A DNA stretch of 64,000 nucleotides. Source: Rubinisphaera italica. GTDB lineage: Bacteria; Planctomycetota; Planctomycetia; Planctomycetales; Planctomycetaceae. The notes under the pieces are model-generated. The model did not search any database. It was not told where the DNA came from and worked only from the letters and a program-made list of their open reading frames with translations. The translations under genes were made by a program, and so were the position numbers. Shown here piece by piece: positions 28,237 through 38,539 of the stretch (position 1 is the stretch's first letter; every line of letters begins with the position of its first letter). The stretch spans positions 4,552,728 to 4,616,727 of the forward strand of contig NZ_SJPG01000001.1 of the NCBI RefSeq assembly GCF_007859715.1. The letters are read 5' to 3'.

Positions 28237-28925
28237 TGAAAACTTTCAAGGACATTGAGTACACACTGAAACGCAGTGACCGCAAGACCGCCAGTATTTA
28301 CATTGAGCGAGATGGGCAGGTATCTGTACTTGTGCCAAAAGAGCTTTCCAAGGCTCGAATAGAAGAACTGCTCGAATCTAAACGCAAATGGATATATCGA
28401 AATCAGGCAGAATGGCATGACCTGAATACTACGAGAATTCAGCGGGAATATGTCAATGGCGAAGGTTTTTTATATCTTGGTCGCACCTACCGATTGAAGT
28501 TGGTCGATCAGCAAGAACAACCATTGATGCTCAAGAACGGATACTTCTGCCTGATGTCGAACAATGATTCAGCCCAAGATGCGGATTCTGCTTTCAAAGA
28601 ATTTTATCGAACCAAAGGTAAGGATCGCATTTCTGAACGTGTGACATTTTTTGAGCGACGTATGGGGGTCAATTCCAACGCAATCAAAATTATGGAATTG
28701 AAGAATCGTTGGGCATCCTGCACACAGGGAGGCAATTTGAACTTTCACTGGAAGTGCATGATGGCACCACCTACGGTTATCGATTACATCATCGTCCACG
28801 AACTCGCTCACTTGATTCACGCTAACCACACAGATGCGTTCTGGAACGAGGTAGACAAAGTTCTTCCCGATTATGGCGACCGTAAAGAATGGCTGCGGAT
28901 ACACGGAGCAGGGATGGGCTTGTAA
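28236..28925 (+). CDS. YgjP-like M48/SprT-type metallopeptidase (DUF45)
   Basis: A 229-residue protein with the YgjP pattern: an N-terminal beta region (VSVLVPKELSKARIEELLESKRKWI), then KNRWASCTQGGNLNFHW, and zinc motif HELAH at 188-192 followed by NHTDAFWNEVDKVLPDY. The start codon overlaps the hsdR stop by one base (TAATG). YgjP-type genes often close type I restriction operons; their substrate is uncertain. Confidence 0.85.
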   Translation: MKTFKDIEYTLKRSDRKTASIYIERDGQVSVLVPKELSKARIEELLESKRKWIYRNQAEWHDLNTTRIQREYVNGEGFLYLGRTYRLKLVDQQEQPLMLKNGYFCLMSNNDSAQDADSAFKEFYRTKGKDRISERVTFFERRMGVNSNAIKIMELKNRWASCTQGGNLNFHWKCMMAPPTVIDYIIVHELAHLIHANHTDAFWNEVDKVLPDYGDRKEWLRIHGAGMGL

Positions 28926-29034
28926 CATAAATCAGAAGATGCAAATGTGACCGACCTCCTTACCATTCTGGACGAATTCTAAAAGTAAGCACGTCTAAGA
29001 ATTCGAACTTCAAAGATGATAAGAACATAACTGA

Positions 29035-30330
29035 ATGATCCAAGATACTGACCATAATTCTGCTCTCGGGTGGATTGACTTCTCTTCGGAGCACCGAGCT
29101 AAAGTCAGAACTGTAATCGATCTGTTGGGGGAGCGAGGGGTAATTGACGAACTTGGCATTGGAGTGATCAGAGACTCTTTCTCGGACTCATTGTTTCCCG
29201 GCATTTCTACGATCCAAACCAGAGCGAAATACTATCTTACTGTTCCTCGTATTCTTCGTGACTACGAACACCTTGATCTACGGTCCCGTCGCAAACAATC
29301 ACTATCTGACTACCTTCGGAAGTCTGAAAATGAGTGTATGTTATCGCTTGCTCGAAATCATAAGGAAGATCCACAGACTGGAATTATCGGAATCGAATTC
29401 TTTGACAAACCGGGCGAGGTTCAGAGAAAACCATCTTCCGTCTACTGGAACGGTATCCGATTGTTTGGATTAGTGAATACGAAGCTATCTTTACAAGAAT
29501 TCACCCGTAAATTTGCGAATCCAGAACAACCCTTGCATGACCTGATCAAAGGTGATGATGAAAAAAAGGGCGACGATCACGACGCATATAACTCATCCGG
29601 GTCAATCATTGAGCTTCCGTCATGGCAAAATAGTGACTGGATCAATGATTTGAATTTGAATCTCAGTTTCGACGAATCGCAATTCTTGGCTACCAAGATT
29701 GCGGCTACGGTACCTAATAGCCTCTTAGGACAAGTGCTGATGGATTCCGAAGTTCGCATGATGTTTTGTGAACTCGCAGACAACATTAGTGTTTCCAATC
29801 TGTTCGATGATACCAATTTCGTGAGCCGCTTTGACGAGAATCTACAAAGCGTAATGTTTGGTGCTAGTGCCTTTTGGCATCTGCTGAAAGGGGCTCACAT
29901 TCGCTACAACATATTGATTCAGAGAAAACAAAGTATTACCACAAAGAAAGAAGAATTCGAGCAGGAATGGAGTGAGTGGCTTTCATCGATCGATACGTTT
30001 CCATGGGATCGCTGGAATACCGACTTTATCTGGCAACTTGCGAGCAGGCACGGGAGGCAGATTCGAGAGTATACAAAACAGTTTGTGACAGATTGGATTG
30101 CTGCCATTGAACAGTGCGCAACTAATGAGTTTTATGATGAGCTAGTCATCAGGCAGGAAAGACTAAATAAGAAGCCTCTGGCAAGGCTTCAAGATGGTGC
30201 CGATTATCGTCAGACTAATTGGGTCGGAATTCGTGATCTAGACTTTCGCTTCACTCAGGCTCGTACCATTGTTCGAGACATCCACCGAGGTCTGAATGAG
30301 CATCAGGAGGAGTCCGATGCTCGACTATAA
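29035..30330 (+). CDS. DUF6361 family protein
   Basis: The 431 residues start LGWIDFSSEHRAKVRTVIDLL and contain DELGIGVIRDSFSDSLFPGIST and IQTRAKYYLTVPRIL in the first 80 residues, the N-terminal signature I associate with DUF6361. Later parts are helical with no catalytic motif, and the C-terminus reads DLDFRFTQARTIVRDIHRGL. It is the first gene of a plus-strand cluster with a PLD protein, a helicase, a metallo-hydrolase and a nuclease-like protein. Its stop overlaps the PLD start by 14 bp. Confidence 0.65.
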   Translation: MIQDTDHNSALGWIDFSSEHRAKVRTVIDLLGERGVIDELGIGVIRDSFSDSLFPGISTIQTRAKYYLTVPRILRDYEHLDLRSRRKQSLSDYLRKSENECMLSLARNHKEDPQTGIIGIEFFDKPGEVQRKPSSVYWNGIRLFGLVNTKLSLQEFTRKFANPEQPLHDLIKGDDEKKGDDHDAYNSSGSIIELPSWQNSDWINDLNLNLSFDESQFLATKIAATVPNSLLGQVLMDSEVRMMFCELADNISVSNLFDDTNFVSRFDENLQSVMFGASAFWHLLKGAHIRYNILIQRKQSITTKKEEFEQEWSEWLSSIDTFPWDRWNTDFIWQLASRHGRQIREYTKQFVTDWIAAIEQCATNEFYDELVIRQERLNKKPLARLQDGADYRQTNWVGIRDLDFRFTQARTIVRDIHRGLNEHQEESDARL

Positions 30331-30646
30331 AAGAGATCGTCTTGACTACGGTGAAATGTTAATCCCACCGGAAGGTTACACCCTCAGTCGGGCAATTGCT
30401 GCCACGTATTCTCTAGATTTGAACACGTTGTTATCGATTCCAATAGCGCTATTCTACGCTCAAACACTGGAAGGTTTTGAAGGAGGAGAACGTATTCAAC
30501 TGCTGGATTCCATTCAAAAATGCCCAGATGTTCTCAAAATTTACCATCAAAAAGGAAAAATACACGTTCCCAGAACCCAGAACCGACTGTATGGGTTGAT
30601 TGAGGAATGGGGAAGGGGAACCACTACAACAGAATCTGCATGCTAA
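30317..30646 (+). pseudogene. Phospholipase D-like protein, N-terminal remnant
   Basis: The start ATG 30317 follows GGAGG and lies inside the 3' end of the DUF6361 gene. The first ~95 residues (LDYGEMLIPPEGYTLSRAIAATYS, IPIALFYAQTLEGF, QNRLYGLIEE) look like the N-terminus of helicase-associated PLD-family proteins. The frame then runs out of family-like sequence (WGRGTTTTESAC) and stops at 30646, while the C-terminal half continues in another frame. An internal deletion at about 30604-30620 explains this best, with loss of the middle, including the first expected HxK motif. Confidence 0.6.
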
Positions 30647-31565
30647 GTTATTCGTCTTTAGACAACAGACTCGTGGGAGCCGGTGGTTCATTGGATCGGC
30701 GAATGCAACTACAGCAGCCATAGAGAGGAATGTTGAGTTCATGCTGGAACTGAGAGGGCAGAGCGATGCCGTTCAGTTTGACAGACTGCTCGACGACCTG
30801 CTTGGTCCAGATAGAGATGCTAATATCTTTGAGCCATTTGAAGCCAAGCCCGAAGCGAATGAAGTTGATCAAAGCCTCGAACAGAAGCTTCGTTTGTTGG
30901 AATATGACCTTCTCAAGTCAATTGAGATCGAGTCTGCACGAGTGGAACGACAGCCCACTAGTGAGAATTATGATCTTCACATCATACTCCGCCCCGGAAG
31001 TATTCGCTGGTCGGAATTCTCTGTCCGGTTAGCTCCATTCAATTCCAAAGACATGGAAGCACAACCGCTATCAAATGAAGGTCCGTTTGTATTTTGTTTC
31101 GAGAATATCAATGAGAGTAATCTGAGCCTATTTCTCCGATTTGAGATTTACCATGAAGGAGAACGGCTGCGGCAATTCCTGATGAAGATCAATATTGACG
31201 GAATGCCTACTAGCCGAGTCAGCCGAATCATTCAAAGCATCATCAAAGATAGTAATCTGTTTTTCGAATACCTACGATTCCTGCTTGCTGACGAGTTCGA
31301 CAAAAACAATGTCTCGGGTTCTGATAACAAAAGCGGAACAAATGCCAAAGATGTTCAAATCTGGGACATTCAGACTCCTATTTTTGAGCAGTTGCTGATT
31401 TCAGCATCACGTAGACCCGGTCGTCTAAAGGAGATCGATGATGTGATCAGACACTTGACACAAGACATGGTTGACGAGAAGAAAGTTGTGCCACCTGAGT
31501 TCGTTTCGTTTTGGAACGCTTTCAGACAAATGGTTCCGCAACCGCAGGAGCCATTTTCAACATGA
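30600..31565 (+). pseudogene. Phospholipase D-like protein, C-terminal part
   Basis: This frame resumes the PLD protein with GEPLQQNLHAKLFVFRQQ, the H-x-K motif of a PLD active site, and GSRWFIGSANATTAA, the usual G-S-A-N segment following it. The remaining ~250 residues are a family-specific extension. Only one HxK site is present, whereas an intact two-site enzyme would have two. An ATG at 30600 could restart translation, but no ribosome-binding site is evident. The stop overlaps the helicase ATG (ATGA). Confidence 0.6.
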
Positions 31566-32350
31566 GCACTTCGCAGGTCGACAGTCACATTCGCCAGAGC
31601 ATTGATTCGTTGAAAGATTTTCAGCGAGCAACGGTTGACGTTGTTTACGACCGCCTTTTCTATGGCGATCAGTCAAGAATGTTAGTTGCCGATGAAGTAG
31701 GATTGGGGAAAACAATTGTTGCCAAAGGGATTATAGCACGAAGAATAAAAGAGAAGATCGAGAGTGGCGACCAGAGTCGCCTCAATGTGACTTACATTTG
31801 CTCGAACCAAATCATTGCACGAGAGAATGTCCGAAAGTTAGACATCTACCCAAAGCAGCAATCTTATCAGCGTAACGTTGACCGTATTTCTTTTTTGGCG
31901 GAGAAACCAAAGTCCGAGCCAGAGGGATTGCTCAATCTGAATACTTTAACACCCGGTACATCATTTCGCACTGGTGAAGGGACGGGTGTCCAAAAGGAAA
32001 GAAAGCTCCTGTATGCAATCTTAATGACTGATTCAAAGGGGTTGGGGGAACTACCTGAAGGATTAGCTTGTTTGCTTCGTGGATCTGTTAGGAAAAGTGC
32101 ACGAGACTGGTGGGAGAATGTTGAAGAAAAACGTGTGAGTCGTTTTGCATCTACACTTAGAGATGGACTTTCTGAAAAGTTCCTTTCGAAGATTAAAGAA
32201 ACTAGGGTAGAACATTCGGATCAACTGGCTGATCGGCTGGACTTATCACGTTCCACGAGTCTTTACGATGCAGTATACGAGTATGCCTTCGAACAAAACG
32301 TAAATAACTTTGAGTCTTATCACTTCGGTTCGCTGGATTTAATCAAACAA
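31562..32350 (+). pseudogene. SNF2/DEAD-like helicase, 5' part, split by IS30
   Basis: I start this part at ATG 31562, which overlaps the PLD stop. The first 263 codons include FQRATVDVVYDRLF and Walker A ADEVGLGKTIVAKG (about 45-60). At 32350 the frame enters an IS30-family element and stops at 32410. Deleting the element and one CAA duplication joins codon CAA at 32348 to CTT at 33454 in frame (LIKQ-LRKVLASL), giving about 1,108 residues. Motifs II to VI lie in the second part, so this fragment cannot be a working helicase. Confidence 0.8.
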
Positions 32351-33450
32351 GGTGGATTCAATTTTGAAATGCACGGGTTTTGGGTTCGAACAGTTCGTGT
32401 GGTGATTTGAATTGGTACTTTTTGCGAGGCCGGTTGTTCAACTCCATCACAGCCGCTTGAATATCCTCGGCTTTCAGTTTACGGAAATCGCTCCCCTTCA
32501 GGAAGTATTGCCGCAGAAGCCCGTTGGTGTTCTCATTCTGGCCGCGTTGCCACGGCTGGCGAGCCGGAGCAAAATAGATCGCACAATGCAGGGCTTGCTC
32601 CAACTCTCGATGACCCGAAAACTCACTCCCGTTGTCCGTCGTCAAAGTTCGAATCAATGACGATGGCAACCCCTCAAACGCAAACACCGAAGCCGCGTTC
32701 AACGTCGATGCTTTCTTGTCCGGCAGATAGCTCGCCACAAGATAGCCGGTCTTGCGTTCGACATGCGTGACAATGTAGCCGGTCCCCTTTTGACCCTCGA
32801 TGGTATCCGATTCCCAGTGCCCGATCCGCGAACGATTGCGTGCAGAAACCGGTCGCTGATCCATTGGCTTTTTGGTCGGGTCGCATCGTCTGGAGATCCC
32901 TGTGCCGTAGCGTTTGCGGCGTTTCTTTCTCGATTGACGCAGCTGCCTGTAGATGTTGCCGCCCTGCTTTTTGTTTGCTTTGATCCAGGCGTAAATCGTC
33001 TCAATGGATATTCGCATTCTGGCCTCCCGAGGATGCAGTCGCAAGAGTTGACCTGCAATCTGTTCCGGCGACCACTTGAGAGACAACTTATCGAGCAGGA
33101 ATTCTTTGAGCGGAGCGTGGTTGAGTTTCCAGGGGAGTTTGCAGAGTTGTCGACGCCGTCGCGCTTTGCGGTCGGCTTTCCCGGCGAAATACTTCCCGGT
33201 CGCATCCGAATTCCGCCGCAGTTCTCGGGAGATCGTGCTGGGGTCTCGGGATAACTCGCGCGCAATTTCTATTCGAGAGTGTCCCAGGGCGTGCATGTGC
33301 GCTATGGAATCACGTTCCTCAGCAGTAAGATGCGTGTGTGACATTCGTGATTTCTTCTTAGTAGGATTGATGGTCGTTTGGTCAAAACAAACCATCTCAC
33401 GAATGTCACTCTTTTTCCATCAACCCGTGCATTTCAAAATTGAATCCACC
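32351..33450 (-). mobile_element. IS30-family insertion sequence, copy 1 (1,100 bp)
   Basis: The ends GGTGGATTCAATTTTGAAA... and its exact reverse complement match over at least 29 bp. A 3-bp direct duplication CAA (32348-32350 and 33451-33453) flanks it, so the copy arose by simple transposition into the helicase gene. It encodes one minus-strand transposase. An apparently identical copy lies at 47279-48378. Confidence 0.95.
32358..33395 (-). CDS. IS30-family transposase, copy 1
   Basis: The 345 residues carry an N-terminal HTH (HLTAEERDSIAHMHALG, IARELSRDPSTISRELRRN) and a DDE catalytic domain with RIGHWESDTIEG (D), TLTTDNGSEFSGH (D) and QRGQNENTNGLLRQYF (E), the IS30 hallmarks. ATG 33344 (MSHTHLTAEE) is an alternative start 17 residues in. 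No disruptions are visible. Confidence 0.95.
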   Translation of the reverse strand: MVCFDQTTINPTKKKSRMSHTHLTAEERDSIAHMHALGHSRIEIARELSRDPSTISRELRRNSDATGKYFAGKADRKARRRRQLCKLPWKLNHAPLKEFLLDKLSLKWSPEQIAGQLLRLHPREARMRISIETIYAWIKANKKQGGNIYRQLRQSRKKRRKRYGTGISRRCDPTKKPMDQRPVSARNRSRIGHWESDTIEGQKGTGYIVTHVERKTGYLVASYLPDKKASTLNAASVFAFEGLPSSLIRTLTTDNGSEFSGHRELEQALHCAIYFAPARQPWQRGQNENTNGLLRQYFLKGSDFRKLKAEDIQAAVMELNNRPRKKYQFKSPHELFEPKTRAFQN

Positions 33451-35991
33451 CAACTTCGGAAAGTGTTAGCCTCTTTGTGTATCAATTATATTGATGCAGA
33501 TCTCTTCATTCTTGATGAATTCCAGAGATTTCGGGATCTCATTGATGAAGACAAGGACTCCGAAGCAGCAATCATTGCTCGCCAAATATTTTCGCAACCG
33601 AATGCTCGTGTGTTGCTATTGTCGGCAACCCCCTTTAAGGCATTCACTGGCAACTCCGAAGATGAAAGCGGCGAGGAGCATTATAAAGAGTTTCGCACGG
33701 TTTTGAATTTTTTGTTTCAGTCGGATCGAACTTGCATAGAGGAATATGAAATACACAGGCAATCTTTATTTAAGCAGCTTCTGAGCATCAATTCGTCCGC
33801 CGAAGATATCGATACGACACACAAGGATGCTGTCGAAAAGCTTTTAAGACGTGTCATCTGTCGTACCGAGCGTCTCAGCGTTTCCAAAGACCACGATGCC
33901 ATGACGTGGGACAAGTGGAGAAATCAGCCAGTTATGCCAACCGCTGCTGATGTTGAGAATTTCATTATGGCTGATCAGCTTGTTCAAATAATGAATGAAA
34001 AAATTAAACGAAAGGCAGACCAACTTCATTCGCCCATTGAGTTCTGTAAATCGGCTCCATATCCACTCTCATTCTTAGACGACTACAAGCTCAAAAGAGA
34101 ACTAAAAAGTCGACGCAGTAATCCAGAAATGCATTCGGCAATTCTCGCCAGACCAAATGCTTGGATCGATCATCAGCAAATTGATACATTCAGCTTTGTC
34201 GCTGGAGACAACGGTCAGCCTTTTGCGAACGCTCGATTTTCAAGAGTTGCTGAAGAAGTATTGGCTCAGAACGCAGAGCTATTGCTTTGGGTTCCACCTA
34301 GTCTGCCTTATTACCCAATCAGTGGAGCATTTGAGGGATCGACTGGATTTTCCAAAACTCTCATTTTCTCCGCATGGTTAATGGTTCCAAGAATGCTGGC
34401 TTCTTTGCTGTCGTACGAAGTAGAACGGAGAACCATTGGACATCCAAATATTGTGGATACTCAAGAACAGGAAGAGCGCCGATACCATACCAAAAAGCGA
34501 CATCCTGTCCCACAACTTGTGTATCGGGATGAGAATGGTCCAGCAAACATGTCTAACTTCACACTTTTATATCCATCGATCTCATTGGCCGATACTTTTG
34601 ATCCCGTAAATTCGCTGCTCTCAGGCAAATCAGTCAATGATTTGCACTCAGAGATTAGTAAACGTATACGGCGACTGATCGAAGAATCGAATCTGAAGCA
34701 GTACGAAACGGACTCAGGCGAGCCAAGTCGCTGGTACTGGGCTGCACCATTACTTCTTGACAAACTCAATTCTGATATCACAGGTACAGTAAACGAATGG
34801 TTGAACTGTAAAGAACGTGTTCACAATGCATTTGCAGCGGAAAAAAAGGAGGTTGGTAGGGCCAAGGCACTCCACTTTGAACAGCTTGTTGAGACATTTA
34901 ATAACCCTGCCAATGCTGGCTTGGGGAAGATGCCGGAAGAATTGTCAAACGTGTTGGCCGAGTCCGCACTTGGTGCACCGGGGATAGTATCCCTCAGGGC
35001 ATTTCGAAGGCAATATGGTGGTGAAATGGATGAGAATTGTCTCCACGCTTTCTCTTTAGCCAACGATTTCGTCACTTTGTTCAAAAAGCCAGAGTCCATC
35101 GCTGCCATTCGACTCAGTGTTCCGGACCGACTTCCGTATTGGCATCGGTGTATTCGCTATTGCCGTGATGGTTGTGTGCAAGCTGTATTGGATGAATACC
35201 TACATTTGCTCAGGGCGGACTGTGAAGACGCAGATGAGGCCATCGTCAGACTCCGTGCATCCTTTAACCTGCAAACGACTTCGCTCAATGTCGATGATCT
35301 TGATACTTTTATGAATGGTCAGACACGCAAATTACGTTGTCATTTCGCTACCGAACTCGGCAATCAGAGGCTTGAAACTGAACAAGGTGGTAAGCGAGCA
35401 TCGAATATCCGACAAGTTTTTAACTCACCTTTCCGACCGTTTGTGCTAGCAACCACATCCATTGGTCAGGAGGGGCTAGACTTCCATCAATATTGCCGCA
35501 AAATCGTACATTGGAATCTGCCAAGCAATCCAATTGATCTTGAACAACGTGAAGGCAGGATTAACCGTTTTAAAGGTCACGTTATCAGGCAACAGATTGC
35601 AGATAAGTACATGCCCATGTTGTCAGATGATGATCTCTCGGAAAATGATATTTGGCTTGATCTTTTCAAACTAGCTCAACTTGAGCGAGAGGAAGGCCAG
35701 TCAGAACTCATTCCCTTCTGGCATGTGGAGACTGATAAATACAAAATTGAACGTCTTGTTCCGTTCTATCCGTTCAGTAGAGATCGGGCAAAACTCTCGT
35801 CAATTCTGAAAACACTTTCGATCTACCGCCTCGCATTCGGCCAGCCTCGGCAAACTGAACTCGTCGAGCATCTTCTCAAGCATGTTCCAGAGGATCAAAT
35901 TGAAAGCATTCGTGAAAATCTCATGATTGATCTAAGTCCTTTTAAATATGTAGCCAATGGCACTCCGAAAGATACCAAAACTGTCTTTTAA
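33451..35991 (+). pseudogene. SNF2/DEAD-like helicase, 3' part
   Basis: After the IS30 copy the helicase frame resumes at 33451 and runs 846 codons to 35991. Motif II is seen as FILDEFQRF, motif III as LLLSATPFKAF, motifs IV-V near SPFRPFVLATTSIGQEGLDFHQYC and motif VI as QREGRINRFKGH. A long insertion between the two RecA-like lobes is family-specific. Such helicases accompany PLD proteins in defence-like clusters. An upstream frame through the IS joins this part, but translation of that chimera is not credible as a functional product. Confidence 0.8.
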
Positions 35992-36087
35992 GAATCCCTT
36001 GTGGAATATCAAATTCAAAAATCGAATCAAAATGGCGATATTTGGCCATGGTTGTAATCAATAAATTGAAGAAAGAAATGTAAACCA

Positions 36088-37320
36088 GTGCGATGCAAAA
36101 TTCATCGAGGATGCCATGAAATTGGAGGCAACTGCATCGAAATTGAGTCGCAGGGCATGCGGATCGTTTTGGACATCGGCTTACCACTGAAAAATGACAA
36201 AAACATTTCAGCCCCAGACATCAGCGGACTGACGGCATGCGATGACTCATTACTCGGAATCTTTATATCACATCCACATCCTGACCATTACGGCTTGCTG
36301 GATAAGATCACAGAACCTGTGCCAGTCTACATGGGCGAAGCCTCTCGTCGCATAATCGAAGTCAGTTCATTCTTTACTCCTCTTCCTACCCTTGGAAACG
36401 TTGAGCCATTGGGCTATCGAGACCAACAGTCCATACAACTTGGACCATTCACAATCACGCCTTATCGCATCGATCATTCGGCGTTTGACAGTCATTGTTT
36501 GCTGATCGAGGCTGAAGGAAAGAGACTGTTCTACTCGGGTGACATTCGTGGTCACGGCAGAAATTCCCATCTATACGATGATCTCATTCAAAATCCGCCA
36601 CAGAATATCGATGTCCTGATTTGTGAAGGCACTCAGATCGGTCGTATCCCAGACTTCGCTTACCCAGATGAAGAATCGGTTGAAGCTGGGATGGTCGAGG
36701 TCTTTAAGAAAACAAATGGGATGGGTTTGGTGTGGTGTTCGAGCCAAAACATCGACCGTCTGGTATCGGTGTGGAATGCCTGCAAAAAATCAGGGAGACA
36801 ACTGGTCCTTGACATGTATACGGCTGAGATTGTGCGTGCTGCCAAGGATGATGCTCTGCCTAAACCCGGCAAGGAAGGAGTAACTGTTTATCTGCCATAT
36901 ACTCAGAAACAGAAAATTATCCGTGAAAAGGCATTTCATATTTCAAACCCATATCGCCGACACCGAATATATTACAAAGCCTTGGTTGAAGCAGCGTCTC
37001 GATTGGTAATGATCTTCCGTCCCAGTATGATGGGAGATCATGATTTGGCTAAATGCTTAAGCGGAGCAAGTCTTATTAGTTCGGTTTGGTCTGGCTATGT
37101 CCATCGCAGCCAAAATGAACTTGATCAGATGAAAAATATGGGAATCGAACGAACTCACATTCATACGTCTGGTCATGCTACGGTAGATGAACTTCGGAAA
37201 TTCGCAAATGCGATTCCTGCGAAACGGATTGTTCCGATTCATTTGGAAAACAGAGAAGGCTTTGCAGAATTGTCTGAACGAGTGGAATTAAAAAACGATC
37301 ACGAATGGTGGGAGATATGA
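36088..37320 (+). CDS. Beta-CASP metallo-beta-lactamase-fold hydrolase (RNase J/CPSF-like)
   Basis: The 410-residue protein starts at GTG 36088. The MBL signature ISHPHPDHYGLL places ligands H62, H64, D66 and H67; RLFYSGDIRGHG gives the later Asp. The beta-CASP part includes ICEGTQIG, NRAL-free regions and a C-terminal HTSGHATVDELRKF ... RIVPIHLEN typical of nuclease members. It follows the helicase gene by 96 bp on the same strand and overlaps no neighbour. A nucleic-acid-cutting role in the cluster is plausible but unproven. Confidence 0.75.
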   Translation: MRCKIHRGCHEIGGNCIEIESQGMRIVLDIGLPLKNDKNISAPDISGLTACDDSLLGIFISHPHPDHYGLLDKITEPVPVYMGEASRRIIEVSSFFTPLPTLGNVEPLGYRDQQSIQLGPFTITPYRIDHSAFDSHCLLIEAEGKRLFYSGDIRGHGRNSHLYDDLIQNPPQNIDVLICEGTQIGRIPDFAYPDEESVEAGMVEVFKKTNGMGLVWCSSQNIDRLVSVWNACKKSGRQLVLDMYTAEIVRAAKDDALPKPGKEGVTVYLPYTQKQKIIREKAFHISNPYRRHRIYYKALVEAASRLVMIFRPSMMGDHDLAKCLSGASLISSVWSGYVHRSQNELDQMKNMGIERTHIHTSGHATVDELRKFANAIPAKRIVPIHLENREGFAELSERVELKNDHEWWEI

Positions 37321-37326
37321 ACGAAG

Positions 37327-38370
37327 ATGTCTAAAAGACTAGAAAAGCTGAATATTGACAATAAAATCTCTTGGTATTTTGTGAACGAACAAGGTGGTAC
37401 GACGAGATATCGAGAGTTGCAATACCCATTCCCCGATCTTCGTTGCTTTGACTTAGGAGATGGGACTGAATTCGAATCACTCGAAAGGTTTGAATGGCAA
37501 CGCATCAGGGAACTTGGGGAAGAACTCCACATAGACCCAAATTCAATCAAGAAGGAAAACTTAATACAATGGGTTCGTTTTGTTTTGCAACATGAGTCGC
37601 CTATCTTAAAAAAAATGATAGTTCCAACTACCGCCATCCGGAAGCTCTATGAGTTTATGCGGGGCGAATTCAAAGACCGTGAATTTCGAAGTAAACTTCT
37701 AGATGCACTTTCAGAAGCACCAGAGTCGCTAATTGAACTCTGTCGAGTGTCCTATGCTCAGTTTGTTTCTTACGACAATCAATCCGAAGGATGGGGTAGT
37801 TCCGTTAGAAAGAAACTACCTGAGGCACCAGTGAATTTGAGCGATTCATCTAAAACAAATGAAGTAGTGTCTTACTTTACCAAAGTTGGGGCAACATGTT
37901 TATCTAACGCTGGGTTTTCTTATGTTACAAGAGAGTTTAATCCCCGACGCACTACCAACGGAGTATTTGAAAGCGGTCTTTCGGCTAGATCATCCGGAGC
38001 CGGTGGTATCGACGTGTTGCTCATGAAAAATGGTAATCCTGTTGTCGGGGAAATCAAGGTAAAAGACGATGCTGACCCCTTTTACGCACTTATTCAGTGC
38101 CTTACCTACGCAATCGAAGCAGGTACACCAAATCAGTTTCTGCGAATGAAAAAATATCCGATTGACCAGCAACCTGAATTTTTTGAATTGGACGAACAGT
38201 CACCTAATGTTGATATTTGCATAATCTGCATTAATCATTCGCATGTAGAAATGTACAAAAGGCTTTCGGTATTAGTAAAAAAATTGGAGGAATCAGGCGA
38301 TCTTCCATTCTTAGGAAAAATTTACCTCACTCATAATTCTGGAAACGACCTTAAGCATTTTGAGAAATGA
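37327..38370 (+). CDS. Putative PD-(D/E)XK nuclease-like protein
   Basis: The 347 residues begin 6 bp after the metallo-hydrolase stop, so they are probably co-transcribed. The C-terminal half contains GAGGIDVLLMKNG (D229) and VVGEIKVKDDADPFYALIQCLTYA (E242-x-K244 and a following Gln/Tyr helix), which is the D...ExK pattern of restriction-endonuclease folds. The N-terminal ~200 residues are unassigned. I would call it the nuclease component of the cluster, by motif only. Confidence 0.55.
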   Translation: MSKRLEKLNIDNKISWYFVNEQGGTTRYRELQYPFPDLRCFDLGDGTEFESLERFEWQRIRELGEELHIDPNSIKKENLIQWVRFVLQHESPILKKMIVPTTAIRKLYEFMRGEFKDREFRSKLLDALSEAPESLIELCRVSYAQFVSYDNQSEGWGSSVRKKLPEAPVNLSDSSKTNEVVSYFTKVGATCLSNAGFSYVTREFNPRRTTNGVFESGLSARSSGAGGIDVLLMKNGNPVVGEIKVKDDADPFYALIQCLTYAIEAGTPNQFLRMKKYPIDQQPEFFELDEQSPNVDICIICINHSHVEMYKRLSVLVKKLEESGDLPFLGKIYLTHNSGNDLKHFEK

Positions 38371-38539
38371 ACACTAAACTAATACCACAAAACTCGGGAA
38401 AGCACGACTCTTCACAATGATCGAGTTCTTCATGTTAGGCAAACTGTTAGAAGTTCTTGCATTCTGCCTTGCTTCGTTTTGCTAAGCTGAGGCTGATAGT
38501 CACCGCAACCTCAATGCATTTTGATTTGCCCAGATACAA

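Noticed and set aside
32699..33265. Long antisense and shifted frames inside both IS30 copies
   Set aside because: They repeat identically in both copies because the element does; the DDE transposase explains the coding.
29035..35991. Assignment of the PLD/helicase cluster to DISARM or BREX
   Set aside because: No DUF1998 protein, no PglZ, no BrxC-like ATPase and no methyltransferase within the cluster; the neighbouring methyltransferase belongs to the type I system.
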